A DNA stretch of 24,601 bases from Oppiella nova (Eukaryota > Arthropoda > Arachnida > Sarcoptiformes > Oppiidae), in contig CAJPVJ010000285.1 in assembly GCA_905397405.1 (NCBI GenBank), positions 1 to 24,601 of the forward strand, given 5' to 3'. How positions within the stretch are numbered: the first letter of the stretch is position 1; every line of letters starts with the position of its first letter. Both the position numbers and the translations under genes were made by a program. The notes below the pieces were generated by a model. It ran no database searches and was not told where the DNA came from. It was given only the letters and a program-made list of their open reading frames with translations. Positions 1 to 9,851 of this stretch are shown in pieces.

Positions 1-1036
1 TGCTCTTTCAATTGCAGTTTACAGATTTGTTCTAGGAACCACGGTTAAAAAGTTAAAACTATAAATTTGAGAAAATTTAAAAACTAATTAGCACGTATTA
101 AACGCATTTTTATTTTATGAAAAATGGTTTTTGAAATTTGAAAATCGTATATGAAATGACCAAGCTAGAGCTATTTTTCATATTTTCAAAGTAAAACCGA
201 AAAACTGAAAATGGCACCAAACCTCCATGTATTTTCTATGAGGTTTCCCAAAATATTCTTGTCAATATTCAACATTAAATATCTTTGTGACCGGGTAAGT
301 TAAAAATATAATCTTATATACCAACAAAACTGTCATTTATTCTAGTTTCTGAATCTGAAGTCAGATCTGAAATCCAATTCAGCGTTCAAGAGATATAAGC
401 CAAAAACCGACACCAGTTTTGATTGCTCATGGGTGTATATTCAGTGCTGTGCTATGTTAGCGACAGACTATGACTATATAATGCTTATCTACATAATGCG
501 AACGCTATGCAAAGGCAATGAGATTGTTATATAACGCGGGAGTGAGTGAAAGCATAGCATAGAATGTATTCCATACACATGTTTTTGCTAGTGCGGGACC
601 TCACTCCCGCGCTTGCTTTGCGGGATTCCCACTCCCGCACCTCACTCCATACACTGTAGTCTCACTCACGAGCTCGGGAGCAGGTCCCGCGTAAAAACCC
701 ACTCCCGCGGGACCATTTCTTCGCTGACTAATTCTAACCACTTGTCACCAAGAAATCCATAAAATGTAATGTATCAGTACTTTCCCTGCACGTGACCATT
801 CACCCTGCTCCAATATATCTTTAATAAATGTTGCGTTTAATTAACTACTTTTAAGATTGTACGCTAGACTAACTAATACTTTTTTAATATACATTAATAT
901 AAAAAATTCATATTAAAACTTAAAAGATATTAAATTCATTGAAATTGTCTAATTACTTTACAAATAAAATTGTTTGAAATGAGCACACTCAAATTGTTTG
1001 GTTAAAAATTTTAATTATTATTTGTAAACAACAGTT
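1..1036. other. Intergenic stretch without a gene
   Basis: No open reading frame of credible composition is visible on either strand. Positions 1-535 are moderately AT-rich and look like interspersed repeat sequence of unknown class. Positions 536-712 hold a GC-rich motif cluster, listed separately. Positions 800-1036 are AT-rich and form the region downstream of the minus-strand lectin gene that ends at 1037. Confidence 0.5.
536..712. repeat. GC-rich cluster of GCGGGAGTG/CACTCCCGC motifs
   Basis: The nonamer CACTCCCGC occurs at 602-610, 630-638 and 700-708. Its reverse complement GCGGGAGTG lies at 536-544, and related GCGGGAC/GTCCCGC pieces lie between them. The block is far more GC-rich than its surroundings. 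The motifs occur in both orientations and can pair, as expected of a fragment of a mobile or satellite-type repeat. I cannot name the family. Confidence 0.5.
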
Positions 1037-1041
1037 TTATT
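1036..1041 (-). terminator. AATAAA polyadenylation signal overlapping the stop codon
   Basis: On the minus strand the end reads CAATAAAA, so the TAA stop (1037-1039) lies inside the AATAAA hexamer. This implies a very short 3'UTR. The same arrangement is seen at the other lectin genes. Confidence 0.6.
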
Positions 1042-1978
1042 GAATACGTTTCCATAGCCTGATGGCCGCATTTCTAGGCCTATTCTCACCGGTTGTCGTG
1101 TAAAAGTAAATTTCATTTATTGGCCAATCAGATGAAGCAATTTGCCCTCCCCATTTTCCTTCTGACAAACTTTGCATATAAATATATGGGTTTTGTATAA
1201 ATCCGGATCCATGGGTGACCTTTAATTCTACGTCAGATATTCTGGAATAATTAGCCGGTTGTGTTTGGCCAAATGGCAATGACCCGTCACCCTCAGCTCT
1301 AAAAAATAGCCCTGCATAATCTTTACTGACATCTGTCCACTTCATATTAGGCCATATATCCAGTGGTGATGTTTGGTTAGGTAGTTGGGTGTATATGAAA
1401 CCAATGGGCACTTGATTTGCTTCCAGTGTTTTAACTTTGTTTTCTAGTTCTGAAAACTTTCTTGATAATGTGTACAGGGAGGTTTGATTCATTTGGCACG
1501 CAATCAACCGTTTCTTATTACAATTATCATCCGTCCAGTTGCCCAGGGTATATGACACCAGTGATATTCCGGCGCATTGTAGGCTACCATCGAGTATGGC
1601 ATCCTTACCCCAACTTTTATAATCCACCTGGCTATTATCAATCCACGCAAAACTTTTACCTGTCCACTTCATACCCAACCACGCGTACTCGGATATATGC
1701 GCAAATGTAGCAAGGTATTGTGCCACAGCCTTTTCCTCTTGTTCATCATGAATAGTGATCAAGGTAGAACTTTGGTCTTGTTTTGTACATGCTAACTCGG
1801 CCTCGGACTCCGTACCCAATACTGACTTATCCAATGCGATGAAACATTTTCGGTCTAAATATGGTGTCCAACCGGTTTCACAACCACTTTCTACAGATAC
1901 GGATGTAGTTTGGCCAAGGTACAATATAAATATTAAAATTAGTTGTTTAGTTATACATAAGTCGGTTAAGAAGTACAT
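1037..1978 (-). CDS. Secreted C-type lectin with phage tail-collar-like C-terminal domain (copy 1)
   Basis: The 313-residue intronless ORF starts with a signal peptide (about residues 1-27). A long-form CTLD follows, C33 to C161, with pairs expected as C33-C45, C64-C161 and C135-C153. It shows the WLGMKW core, WIDNSQ, and GNWTDD before the last cysteines. The canonical EPN/QPD sugar-binding triplet is absent and WND is replaced by WTD, so classical calcium-dependent mannose or galactose binding is uncertain. Residues 165-190 form a Leu-heptad coiled coil. Residues 190-313 (PIGFIYTQLP, YAGLFFRAEG, FGQTQPANYSR, ENRPRNAAIRLWKR) resemble phage tail-collar/tail-fibre tips that end in a T/NRPxN motif; this comparison is from memory. 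N-glycosylation sequons occur at NWT, NQT (twice) and NYS. N-terminus and CTLD are almost identical to the gene at 12629, but the segment at residues 246-298 is different. Predicted extracellular, possibly for binding microbes or glycans. Confidence 0.85.
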   Translation of the reverse strand: MYFLTDLCITKQLILIFILYLGQTTSVSVESGCETGWTPYLDRKCFIALDKSVLGTESEAELACTKQDQSSTLITIHDEQEEKAVAQYLATFAHISEYAWLGMKWTGKSFAWIDNSQVDYKSWGKDAILDGSLQCAGISLVSYTLGNWTDDNCNKKRLIACQMNQTSLYTLSRKFSELENKVKTLEANQVPIGFIYTQLPNQTSPLDIWPNMKWTDVSKDYAGLFFRAEGDGSLPFGQTQPANYSRISDVELKVTHGSGFIQNPYIYMQSLSEGKWGGQIASSDWPINEIYFYTTTGENRPRNAAIRLWKRIQ

Positions 1979-2740
1979 TTTAATTTAAAGTTTATTGTTT
2001 AACTATTATTGAATTAATATTTTATATTATTTAATATTATACTTATTATATGAGTATTTATATAAAAATTTCAGGATTTTAATTACAAAATTGTTTTTGA
2101 GAATATTTACAGATGTTGCTAGATAATAATATAGTTTTAATGAATTGTTTTCAATTATATTTGATAATACAATAGCTAATCTAAAACATGAATTAATTTA
2201 TAGATTTTGTAATAAATAATAATTAATAATAATTATAAATAATAATTAAATTTATACTGTACAGTAATTTAATTAATATTTTCCCGTAATTTAAATGTGT
2301 TATAATCAATTTTTAATTAATAATTTTTATTTTATTTTTGCTTTAATGTTACTTTTAAAAAGAATAATAAATTAATTGTATATTACATAATAAATCATTA
2401 TACAATAAATTATAATACAATATTATTTATTTATAATATAATTAAATGAATTGATATAATAGTCATACGATTAACAAAATTATTATTTGTTTGAATAATA
2501 TGTTGTTTTGATCATGTTGAAATGTAAACATCATCGGTTTAATGCCGGTATTATTAACCAGATGTAAAGTTTCGTAGATTCATTTTTATTTTACCTTGGC
2601 CTTCTACTTTTACATAATCAATATTGCATTAATAAATTGATTTATCTTAGCAAAGTTAGAGTTTGTTTTAAAAATTATTTTTAATTACACAGCTTTTACT
2701 TATCACTTTCTCCGTAATTTTTAACTCCTGACTATTTTCA
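1979..2740. repeat. Upstream region shared with lectin copy 3 (segmental duplication)
   Basis: AT-rich non-coding sequence that aligns collinearly with 13586-14140. Shared blocks include the TATA box region, the stretch ending in TAGATTTTGTAAT near 2205/13805, and TGTTGTTTTGATCATGT near 2501/14060. The genes and at least 600 bp of upstream DNA were therefore duplicated together. No ORF of interest is present. Confidence 0.6.
2055..2062 (-). promoter_or_regulatory. Probable TATA box of lectin copy 1
   Basis: Minus-strand TATAAATA lies 77 bp upstream of the ATG at 1978. The box and its flanks are conserved at the same spacing upstream of the paralogue at 12629-13585 (13657-13664). Confidence 0.5.
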
Positions 2741-2742
2741 AT

Positions 2743-3435
2743 AGGTGTCAACACAATGTCACAATACTAACTCGGAATCAGTCCAATCAAACTAGCTTTT
2801 TTGCAGGGGTTGGGTCATTAAGAATAGGATCAGGTCATAAATCTTAATTGAATTAACTTAAATATGCACCCGATTTAATTATGCACTGAATTAACTTAAT
2901 TATTCACTGGATTTTCTTAATTGTGCACTGAATTAACTTAATTATAAAATGAATTAACTTAGTTATTCACTGGATTAACTTAATTGTGAACTGAAATATA
3001 ATTAAATTCAATAATTGGTTAATTTAATTTTAAATTTTTAATTTACTTCACAGTCTAATTAATCCAGTGAATAATTATGTTAATTCAATGCACAAAAATG
3101 TTGATTCAGTCCATAATACAGTAAATCCAGTACATAATTAAGTGAATTCAGTACCCAATTAAGTTAAACCAGTACACAATTAAGTTAATCCAGTAAATAG
3201 TTAAGTTAATTCAGTTAATAATTATGTTATTTCAGTGTATAATTAATTAAATCCGATGTATATTTAAGTTAATCCACACAAATGCATAGAATTATAACTT
3301 AATGTAATGTAAAATCTAATGATTTTAAATATAAATTGTTTTGAAACAAAAATCTGGATTATACCCAAACCGCTGGGAACAAGAAGGACTCCTTTCAATG
3401 AGAAGTGACAGTGCAGTCACATTGTATTGACATCT
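2743..3435. repeat. Fold-back element with inverted 21-bp minisatellite arms
   Basis: Outer ends 2743-2762 and 3416-3435 are inverted repeats matching at 17 of 20 positions. Inside, 2845-2997 consists of units like CACTGAATTAACTTAATT. From about 3050 to 3285 the same unit runs in the reverse complement (AATTAAGTTAATCCAGTACA-like), about 20-21 bp per unit with degeneracy. The two arrays meet head to head around 3000-3050, so the element could fold into a long hairpin. There is no coding capacity. This is the architecture of fold-back or MITE-type non-autonomous elements; the family is unknown. Confidence 0.65.
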
Positions 3436-3516
3436 AGTGAACGATTTAGGAACTGTTCGAATTTGAGGATAGACCTGTGAATAATTGTAATCTGTTATGA
3501 TTAATTCAACAAATTA

Positions 3517-4040
3517 TTACCGTACTAAATTATCATTATTTTGGTAAACCAATTGTTTCGACATAAATTCAACAAACATCAAGTTAATCATAATTAGATG
3601 CTTTTTATTACACGCATCATCCGTCCAATTGCCCAGGGTATACGGGTTTATAGATATGTCTGCACATTTTAGACTCCCATCGAGTAACGCCTCCTTACCC
3701 CAACTTTTATAATTAAGCTGGCTATTATCAACCCATTCAAAATTTTTACCAGACCATTTCATTCCCAACCATGCACTTTGTGTTATATTTATAAATGGTG
3801 CGAGGTAGTTTGTGACAAAACTTTGTTCATGGTCGTTGTGAATGATGATCAAGGTGGAAATTGGATCTAAATTGAGAATGCTGACTCGGCCTCTAATATT
3901 GTGCCCACACGATTTAGTACCATGAAACATTTTTGGTCTAAATATGGTGTCCAACCTCTTTGGCAAACATTAGACATAGAATACGAACTTAGTACATTAC
4001 CCGTAAACACTATTATTATCAAGGTTATTTGAATAAACAT
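3517..4040 (-). pseudogene. Broken C-type lectin gene (CTLD only, frameshifted)
   Basis: A related start (ATG at 4038-4040) opens a hydrophobic leader and the GWTPYLDQKCF start of a CTLD. The frame then meets a TAG at 3867-3869 just after the EAES motif. The reading continues in another frame through STLIIIH, WLGMKWSGK, WVDNSQLNYKSWGKEALLDGSLKC and GNWTDDACNKKHLI. Homology ends after HLI: the last CTLD cysteine, the coiled coil and the collar-like domain are all missing. The remaining ORF (3517-3966) runs on into unrelated sequence. Closest in wording to the intact gene at 15861. A spliced gene using this piece cannot be excluded, but the frameshift plus the loss of the C-terminal half makes decay more likely. 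Confidence 0.75.
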
Positions 4041-4434
4041 AGTTAATAAATTATTTGATATTTTTAAAAATAGTTAAGAATTTTATTTTTATATCATAAT
4101 TGATCATTAAATACTGAATTTTTAATATTAATATAATTTAATCTGCTTATATAATAGTTTGAAAACTTGTAATTATATTTAATCAGCTTAATTGAATCTA
4201 ATGTATTATCATTCAATTATTTCAAAGTAATTACTAATGTTAAGTTCAATGAAACTAATCTATTGCTTTAATTATATAATTTATTGTGTAATAAAAACAC
4301 GAGCTTTTATTTTAACTGCAATATTATTATTTATTAATTTAATTTTTAAATATTTCATTCATCATTATGAATAAATTATATAAGTTTAAAATTTTTATTT
4401 TAATTCAGACTAGGTCAATAAGTATGCACAATAT

Positions 4435-4743
4435 TTTATTCAACAAGTTTCCATAGTTTAAAAAATACACAGGTGTTTAACAAATATATTTCATACATTA
4501 ATTAAATGTACTTTGTTTGCAATTTTGAAAAATAAAATAAAATTATAAGTTTACAATTAGCCAACACCATAGGCCATGTGTTACAACAATTACCCCAACT
4601 TTTATAATTAAGCTAGCTATCATCAACCCATTCAAAATTGCTAGCTGACCTTTCATTCCCAACCAAGCAATTTGTGTTATGTTTATTAATTGTGCGAGGT
4701 AGTTTGTGACAAATTGCTCCTCTTACGTATGAATAGTGATCAT
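4435..4743 (-). pseudogene. Degenerate lectin/collar gene remnant
   Basis: On the minus strand 4743-4589 still reads as CTLD pieces in alternating frames: ITIHT, a stop codon, EEQFVTNYLAQLINITQ, AWLGMK, then a frameshift into SNFEWVDDS and, after another stop, LNYKSWG. Around 4438-4460 the DNA matches the end of intact family members, where the tail encodes xxLWKRVE. Most of the sequence between is deleted. It is the most decayed member in the window and lies next to the pseudogene at 3517-4040, with which it shares the NYLA-INITQ wording. Confidence 0.65.
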
Positions 4744-4799
4744 TTCGCACTTGTTTACCCCGGTATGAGCTGTCGTTATAATAAAATAGCTTATAAAAC

Positions 4800-6081
4800 A
4801 TATACTGTATAAGTAAAAGTCACTTGTTTTAACATTATTGGTTTAGTATAAGTATATGAAAGGTTAAATATATTTATACTTAAAAATAATATATTAATAA
4901 CTGTAACTTACACATTGACAGTGTAACAAAATATACTTGATTTTCGTAATTTATAGCATTTTAAGTTTATTGTAATCATTTTATAAGACATAATTAAGTA
5001 AAGCAATGTCATTTAATAATACTTAATAATATAAAATTGATTTTAAGTTAATTACATTATAAGTGTTTTTGATAATTATTTCAAGTAATTTGCTAACAAT
5101 TATTAGATAAACTTTTAAACTATCTATTTAATTTGTTTTCAAAAATAATAATTATTATATAGACCAGCCAGTTCCATGTAATACAACTTATTACAACTAG
5201 TGATGTATAGACTAAAAAAAGTAAATGAGTAAGGAACGTATTTTCAACACTAGTTATTTTTTTTAATGATAAACAATCATGAATATAAGAGTAATACATT
5301 TGAACATATGAATGAAATCCTATTTTATTAATCATTGATTCATTAATATATAAAATTAGTACACTATTAAGTTTATAAAATATTTATTACTACTAAGTTT
5401 ATAATAAAAGCAAATAAATAGTGCTGTGAATCATTTATAAGCTAATCAAGCTCATACATCCCTATTTTTAAGAGATTTATATATTTGGAACTCAATGATA
5501 TAGACTATTTAATATTATAGTACTGTATCTGCACAAAATGTTACACAATGAACCTACTCAAATATGTCCACAAGATGCTACAAAATAACCTTGTTTAAAT
5601 ATCTCAAACCCGATACCTAAACGTTACTACAAACTAATTTAAAATAGCATTAACTAATATGCTCAAATAAATTATCACCTAGTGATTTTATAAATATAAA
5701 ATACTCATTAAAAATATCATCTAGTTCTTAACAGATATAATGTCAATTAATTATTAAATAATTGTATTAAAAATTTAATTTAATTTAAACAATTTTTAAT
5801 GTTTTGCATTAGCAAGTAAGAATATTCTGTTCATAAATTCAATTAATATTTTATTAATTATTTTGATATTAATAAAAAATGTACAATATTACAATAAATT
5901 TATCTAAATTAAAAAATAATTTTATATGAAATGACCTTATTGTAATTAAAGATTCATTATAAAATTAATTTATAATTATATTATTAATATAATATGGGTT
6001 TGCATGTGCATACATACTATGTATACTTAAAAATAATTATAGTTTTCACAACTTTTCTTAAAATAAATACATGCTCATTTA
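4800..6081. other. AT-rich intergenic region without a gene
   Basis: Strongly AT-rich. The longest open frame (5120-5335, minus) has no motif and no coding-like composition. The only structure I recognise is the dispersed repeat at 5165-5260 and one GAATATTC palindrome at 5820-5827. Confidence 0.5.
5165..5260 (+). repeat. Dispersed repeat, inverted partner at 20537-20636
   Basis: The segment containing CAGTTCCATGTAATACAA, CTAGTGATGTATAGACTA and CACTAGTTATTTT matches, in reverse complement, 20537-20636 at roughly 80 percent identity by eye. It is a short interspersed element with no coding capacity. Confidence 0.6.
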
Positions 6082-6083
6082 TT
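6078..6083 (-). terminator. AATAAA polyadenylation signal overlapping the kinase stop codon
   Basis: The minus strand reads CATTAATAAATG. The TAA stop (6082-6084) shares two bases with AATAAA (6078-6083). It suggests that exon 4 is the terminal exon and the 3'UTR is very short. Confidence 0.5.
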
Positions 6084-8377
6084 AATGAACATTTGATATT
6101 GCACCATTTGAGTCATCAAATTTATTATCATCCAATAAATTACATTGCTGAAAGAATTTATAGAAAAACGTATATTGATCTTGACCATGAAGTTTGTCGA
6201 GTAACTTAATAATCTCGGTATCTCTGCCAATAATGTCCTTATGAATTGACCACTCGCTGTATCTTGCTAATACTTCTGAACAGTCTAATCTCTTTTTCCA
6301 AGAATGATTATCTTGGATCATTAAACCTAGATACCTTTTTAATATCTCGGCAGGTTCATTTTGATTTTGAACTTCCCAACTCTCTAGGCTGAATGCACAA
6401 AATCAAATTTAATTAAAATTTAATAGCATTTTATTTTGAAAATAAATTAATAATCATAATTATAATATTTATAAAAATAATCTTAATAGACTATATAATT
6501 TAAATTAGTTAAGACTAGATAAAAACTTTGTTTAAATAAATATTACGTTTAAATTTTATATTAATTAAAATATTATACAAAACCTTTCGTTTAAATCCAA
6601 TTTAAATAAGTCTAGTCCAATTTTAGCCACGCTATAAACATCGGCTTTATGGTTGTACCTAGTACCATTTTTAATTTCAGGTGCTTGGTACAATGGAGTT
6701 CCCACATCAACCGAATGTTTACAGCTTTTGTTTTTATAAGTTTGTTCATGAGTGGTAGCCAATCCAAAATCGCATAACTTCACAAACCGACCATGCTCAA
6801 TATTTGACGTCAACAATATATTGTCGGGTTTGAGGTCTCTGTGAATGATCTGTGGATTCAATTCATGTAAATATTGAACGCATTCTAAGATCTGTCGAAA
6901 TATTTCACAAGATATNTTTGAGGTCTCTGTGAATGATCTGTGGATTCAATTCATGTAAATATTGAACGCATTCTAAGATCTGTCGAAATATTTCACAAGA
7001 TATATAGTATTCAAAGTCATCGATCCTTTGACCGCATTGTCGTCGAAATAATCGCGATTTTAAAGTTATAAAATTGCCAAGGTTATCCGAACATAGTTCC
7101 ATACTAATATAGCAATAGCCATTATCAAACCAGAAATCCTGATACCTTGCAATATATACTGAATCTACTTTCATTAATATATCAGCCTCTTTTTTGGCTT
7201 TTCTCTTGTCCATTGAACCTAGATAATTTGAAAAATTATATTATAAATTCTAATATTTATATATTAAATTAGAATCTACCTTCTTTAATTTTGATACATT
7301 TAACGGCTCCAATATCACCATTATTATGTTTAACCTTGAATACGCTACCAAAACTTCCCACTCCAATTACTGATAAGAATTCAAATCTTTCAGATATTTC
7401 ACCATTGTTATTTTGATTAATATTCTAAATTGAAAATTATATAATTATAATATATTATTTGTCTCAACAATTTTACAAACCTGATTTTCATTAATCGGAT
7501 GTTCTATAGTAGGTATTGTCGACTGACCAAGTGCATTTGTCTCTCTGCCAATGGAGATTGAAGAACCTTGTATTATATTATTATTGTTTACATGTTCCAA
7601 GCTAAAATTTTCAGGCACGTGAATGCTAATATTATTGTTTCGAACTCCATTTAAATCAAGTGTATTGACGTCCAGGTTTGTCAAAATTTGATTATTATCA
7701 GTATCATTGTTAGTGTCTGTATTTTGCAGAAAATTATCATCATGGTATCTATTGTTTATATTAATTCCTGCATTATTTCCAATATTATATGGCGTTAATT
7801 GTACTTGCTCAGTACTTGTACTAGCAATAGTTTGTAAATGTCTGTTACTGACATCATTATTACTAGTATTATGTTCATTTAATTTCATTTTATTTAGTTT
7901 AATAATCTTGTTAAATTTATGTTTATAATACGAAAACCATAATATTAAAATAATAATAGTTCCAATTAATAACGAGCAAATAATTACCCATGTTAAAAAT
8001 GCCAAATTATACGGTTCGTTATTACCATTTTGACAAAGAAACCCATTGTCCTTGCTAGATTCTTGATAGCCATTGCGACATACACAGGTTTTATACTCTG
8101 AGCATACTCGATTTTCATCGCCATTGACCTGGCACATTTCATTGTCATCACAATATGTAAATGTACATCGATTGACATAAACTATACTGCTATTTTGGGA
8201 GCAATTATTATGCAAACAATAATAATTGGGTGCACAGTAACATTTATTATTAATACATGCGTTTTCAAAACGATCGCATGGTTCACATTCATTACCGATT
8301 GAGCTAGTTAAATTTTTAATTTTATCACAATGTAACGACGGTAAAATTATCAAAATAAAAATTGAATTAAATTTCAT
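6082..8377 (-). CDS. Single-pass receptor-like Ser/Thr kinase, EGF-like ectodomain, PEK-type kinase (4 exons)
   Basis: Exons inferred on the minus strand: 8377-7481, 7424-7280, 7218-6584 and 6388-6082, with introns of 56, 61 and 195 bp. All use GT-AG and the phases agree (0, 1, 2). The protein would be about 631 residues once the 88 extra bases at the N join (6829-7003) are discounted; without that correction exon 3 is out of frame. Signal peptide is about 1-17; a Cys-rich EGF/EB-like ectodomain about 30-118; a TM helix about 126-150; a basic stop-transfer stretch; then an Asn/Asp-rich linker to about 305. The kinase runs from about 313 to 565: G-loop GVGSFGSV, Lys in GAVKCIK, alphaC Glu in KKEAD, HRDLKPDN, CDFGLA, GTPLYQAPE, DVYS, and the subdomain XI Arg in KKRLDCSE. 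All catalytic residues are present. The YISMELCS...HRDLKPDNILL wording resembles eIF2alpha kinases. Substrate and ligand are unknown. Confidence 0.8.
6829..7003. other. Assembly join: 87-bp perfect direct repeat around a single N (6916)
   Basis: 6829-6915 and 6917-7003 are identical over 87 bp and separated by one N. This is what a scaffolder produces when two overlapping contig ends are abutted instead of merged. The repeat lies inside kinase exon 3 and duplicates the stretch containing the HRDLK motif. Discounting 88 bases restores a multiple-of-three coding length across all four exons. Confidence 0.9.
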
Positions 8378-8444
8378 TTTGAAATGTTTAATTTTTCAAT
8401 TATACAGTAATACTTAATAATTAGATATTTAATTACTCTGATGG

Positions 8445-8452
8445 ATATATAT
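8445..8452 (-). promoter_or_regulatory. Possible TATA box of the receptor-like kinase
   Basis: Minus-strand AATATATATCC lies about 70 bp upstream of the ATG at 8377, matching the spacing seen at the lectin genes. In AT-rich DNA this is weak evidence on its own. Confidence 0.35.
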
Positions 8453-8607
8453 TGAGATGAGCTACTTTTATGTAAACCTTATATCAGTATTTAAATAATC
8501 TATATCAGTTATAAGGTTTATGAGAACACTTACTAAAATCAATGTATCCCACACCCTAACCCACACCCCAACCCACACTTAAGCATAGTACATTAATAAC
8601 TACTAAT

Positions 8608-9410
8608 ATTATTGGTATTAGTATGTGGGCACCGGAGTCCATGTATGTTAATCTATGTATTAGATTACTATGATAATTTACAGTTTAATTTAATAAACAT
8701 TACTAAAATTGGTATAAATAATCTAATCACAAAATTTTATCATGTACATCTATTATTTTGACAGTACTGAATTTTCAATCAAAAAACACCTGTAATTTAT
8801 ATATTTCCAATTAATTATCTATACAATACAGATTACTGTATATTATTTATTAACTATACCGGTACATATCTACAAGTGTTCAAACAGTAGTCATTGAAAA
8901 TAATTTCAATATAATTAATACATAATAATTGATAATGAATTAGGTAAACACTTGAAATTAATCACACAATTGAATACTTGAGAGCTAAAGGCACCTGTCT
9001 GTCTAGACCATAGATTAACAAACATAGACTCCAGTGCCCACTCACTAATACCAATAATGTTAATAATTGTTATAGATCAAGAATTTTATTTATTTATATT
9101 ATAAAACTGATATAACTACTTTTATATAACAATACTATACGCTTAAACATTATGGCAGTCTTATGAAAAGATTTTGTGATTAGATTATTTATACCAATTT
9201 TAGTAATGTTTATTAAATTAAACTGTAAATTATCATAGTAATCTAATACATAGATTAACATACATAGACTCCAGTGCCCACTCACTAATACCAATAATGT
9301 TAATAATTGTTATAGATCAAGAATTTTATTTATTTATATTATAAAACTGATATAACTACTTTTATATAACAATACTATACGCTTAAACATTATGGCAGTC
9401 TTATGAAAAG
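8608..9410. repeat. Compound repeat: 127-bp inverted arms plus 160-bp direct repeat
   Basis: 8608-8734 is the reverse complement of 9171-9297 with only a few mismatches. In addition, 9011-9170 is repeated directly at 9251-9410 with one obvious mismatch (AACAAACAT versus AACATACAT), a 240-bp period. The right inverted arm overlaps the start of the second direct repeat. No ORF of note. It may be a fold-back element with an internal tandem duplication, or partly a mis-assembly; the direct copies are close to identical. Confidence 0.75.
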
Positions 9411-9635
9411 CAGAGTTTTAAAATATTTTTCAGTTTCTCAATCTCAGAAATCGATACCAAACTATTAATTAATTATTGTTTTTTAAATAATACTAAATAT
9501 TTCATAATGAATATATTTAATTAACTAGGCACATCGAGATACATGTTTTGCATATTTATTAACTCTATGCCTTATATGCATTATTAATTTTTTAAAACTA
9601 AAAATCTTATCCTCACCTCACTACATTACTATAAA

Positions 9636-9770
9636 TAAATAATTAATTATAACACAAAATAATATTCTGTAATATTTAATAACAAAATTAAAAATACAAT
9701 TTNTAAATAATTAATTATAACACAAAATAATATTCTGTAATATTTAATAACAAAATTAAAAATACAATTT
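9636..9770. other. Assembly join: 67-bp perfect direct repeat around a single N (9703)
   Basis: 9636-9702 and 9704-9770 are identical over 67 bp and separated by one N, the same signature as at 6916. It lies in non-coding DNA just downstream of the lectin gene that ends at 9857. The true sequence is probably 68 bases shorter here. Confidence 0.9.
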
Positions 9771-9851
9771 TCAAATTGACATTATTTCAAATTTCAAAAT
9801 TTGCAACAACGTTATGTTCTTATAAAGTTAAAATTAAATGTTATATAATCT

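Noticed and set aside
1462-1988. Plus-strand ORFs opposite lectin copy 1 (and similar at 10045-10972, 13054-13317, 16573-16818)
   Set aside because: They lie in the shadow frames of convincing minus-strand genes and have no domain or signal of their own.
2845-3285. CRISPR-like array
   Set aside because: Units of about 21 bp are contiguous and degenerate, without unique spacers, and switch strand; it is a minisatellite in a eukaryotic genome.
6905-7213. Separate short kinase-like gene ending at the N
   Set aside because: It is part of the same kinase exon split by the unmerged contig overlap; intron phases and catalytic motifs continue across it.
7993-8178. Minus-strand ORF of 61 residues inside the kinase ectodomain exon
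   Set aside because: Alternative frame of the Cys-rich ectodomain; the main frame has signal peptide, TM and correct splicing.
8548-8578. CCCACACCCTAACCC stretch as an interstitial telomere
   Set aside because: Only one CCTAACC-like unit is present and the rest is CCCACA; too short and irregular.
9094-9294. 66-residue minus-strand ORF
   Set aside because: It crosses the inverted/direct repeat complex and has repeat-derived, low-complexity composition.
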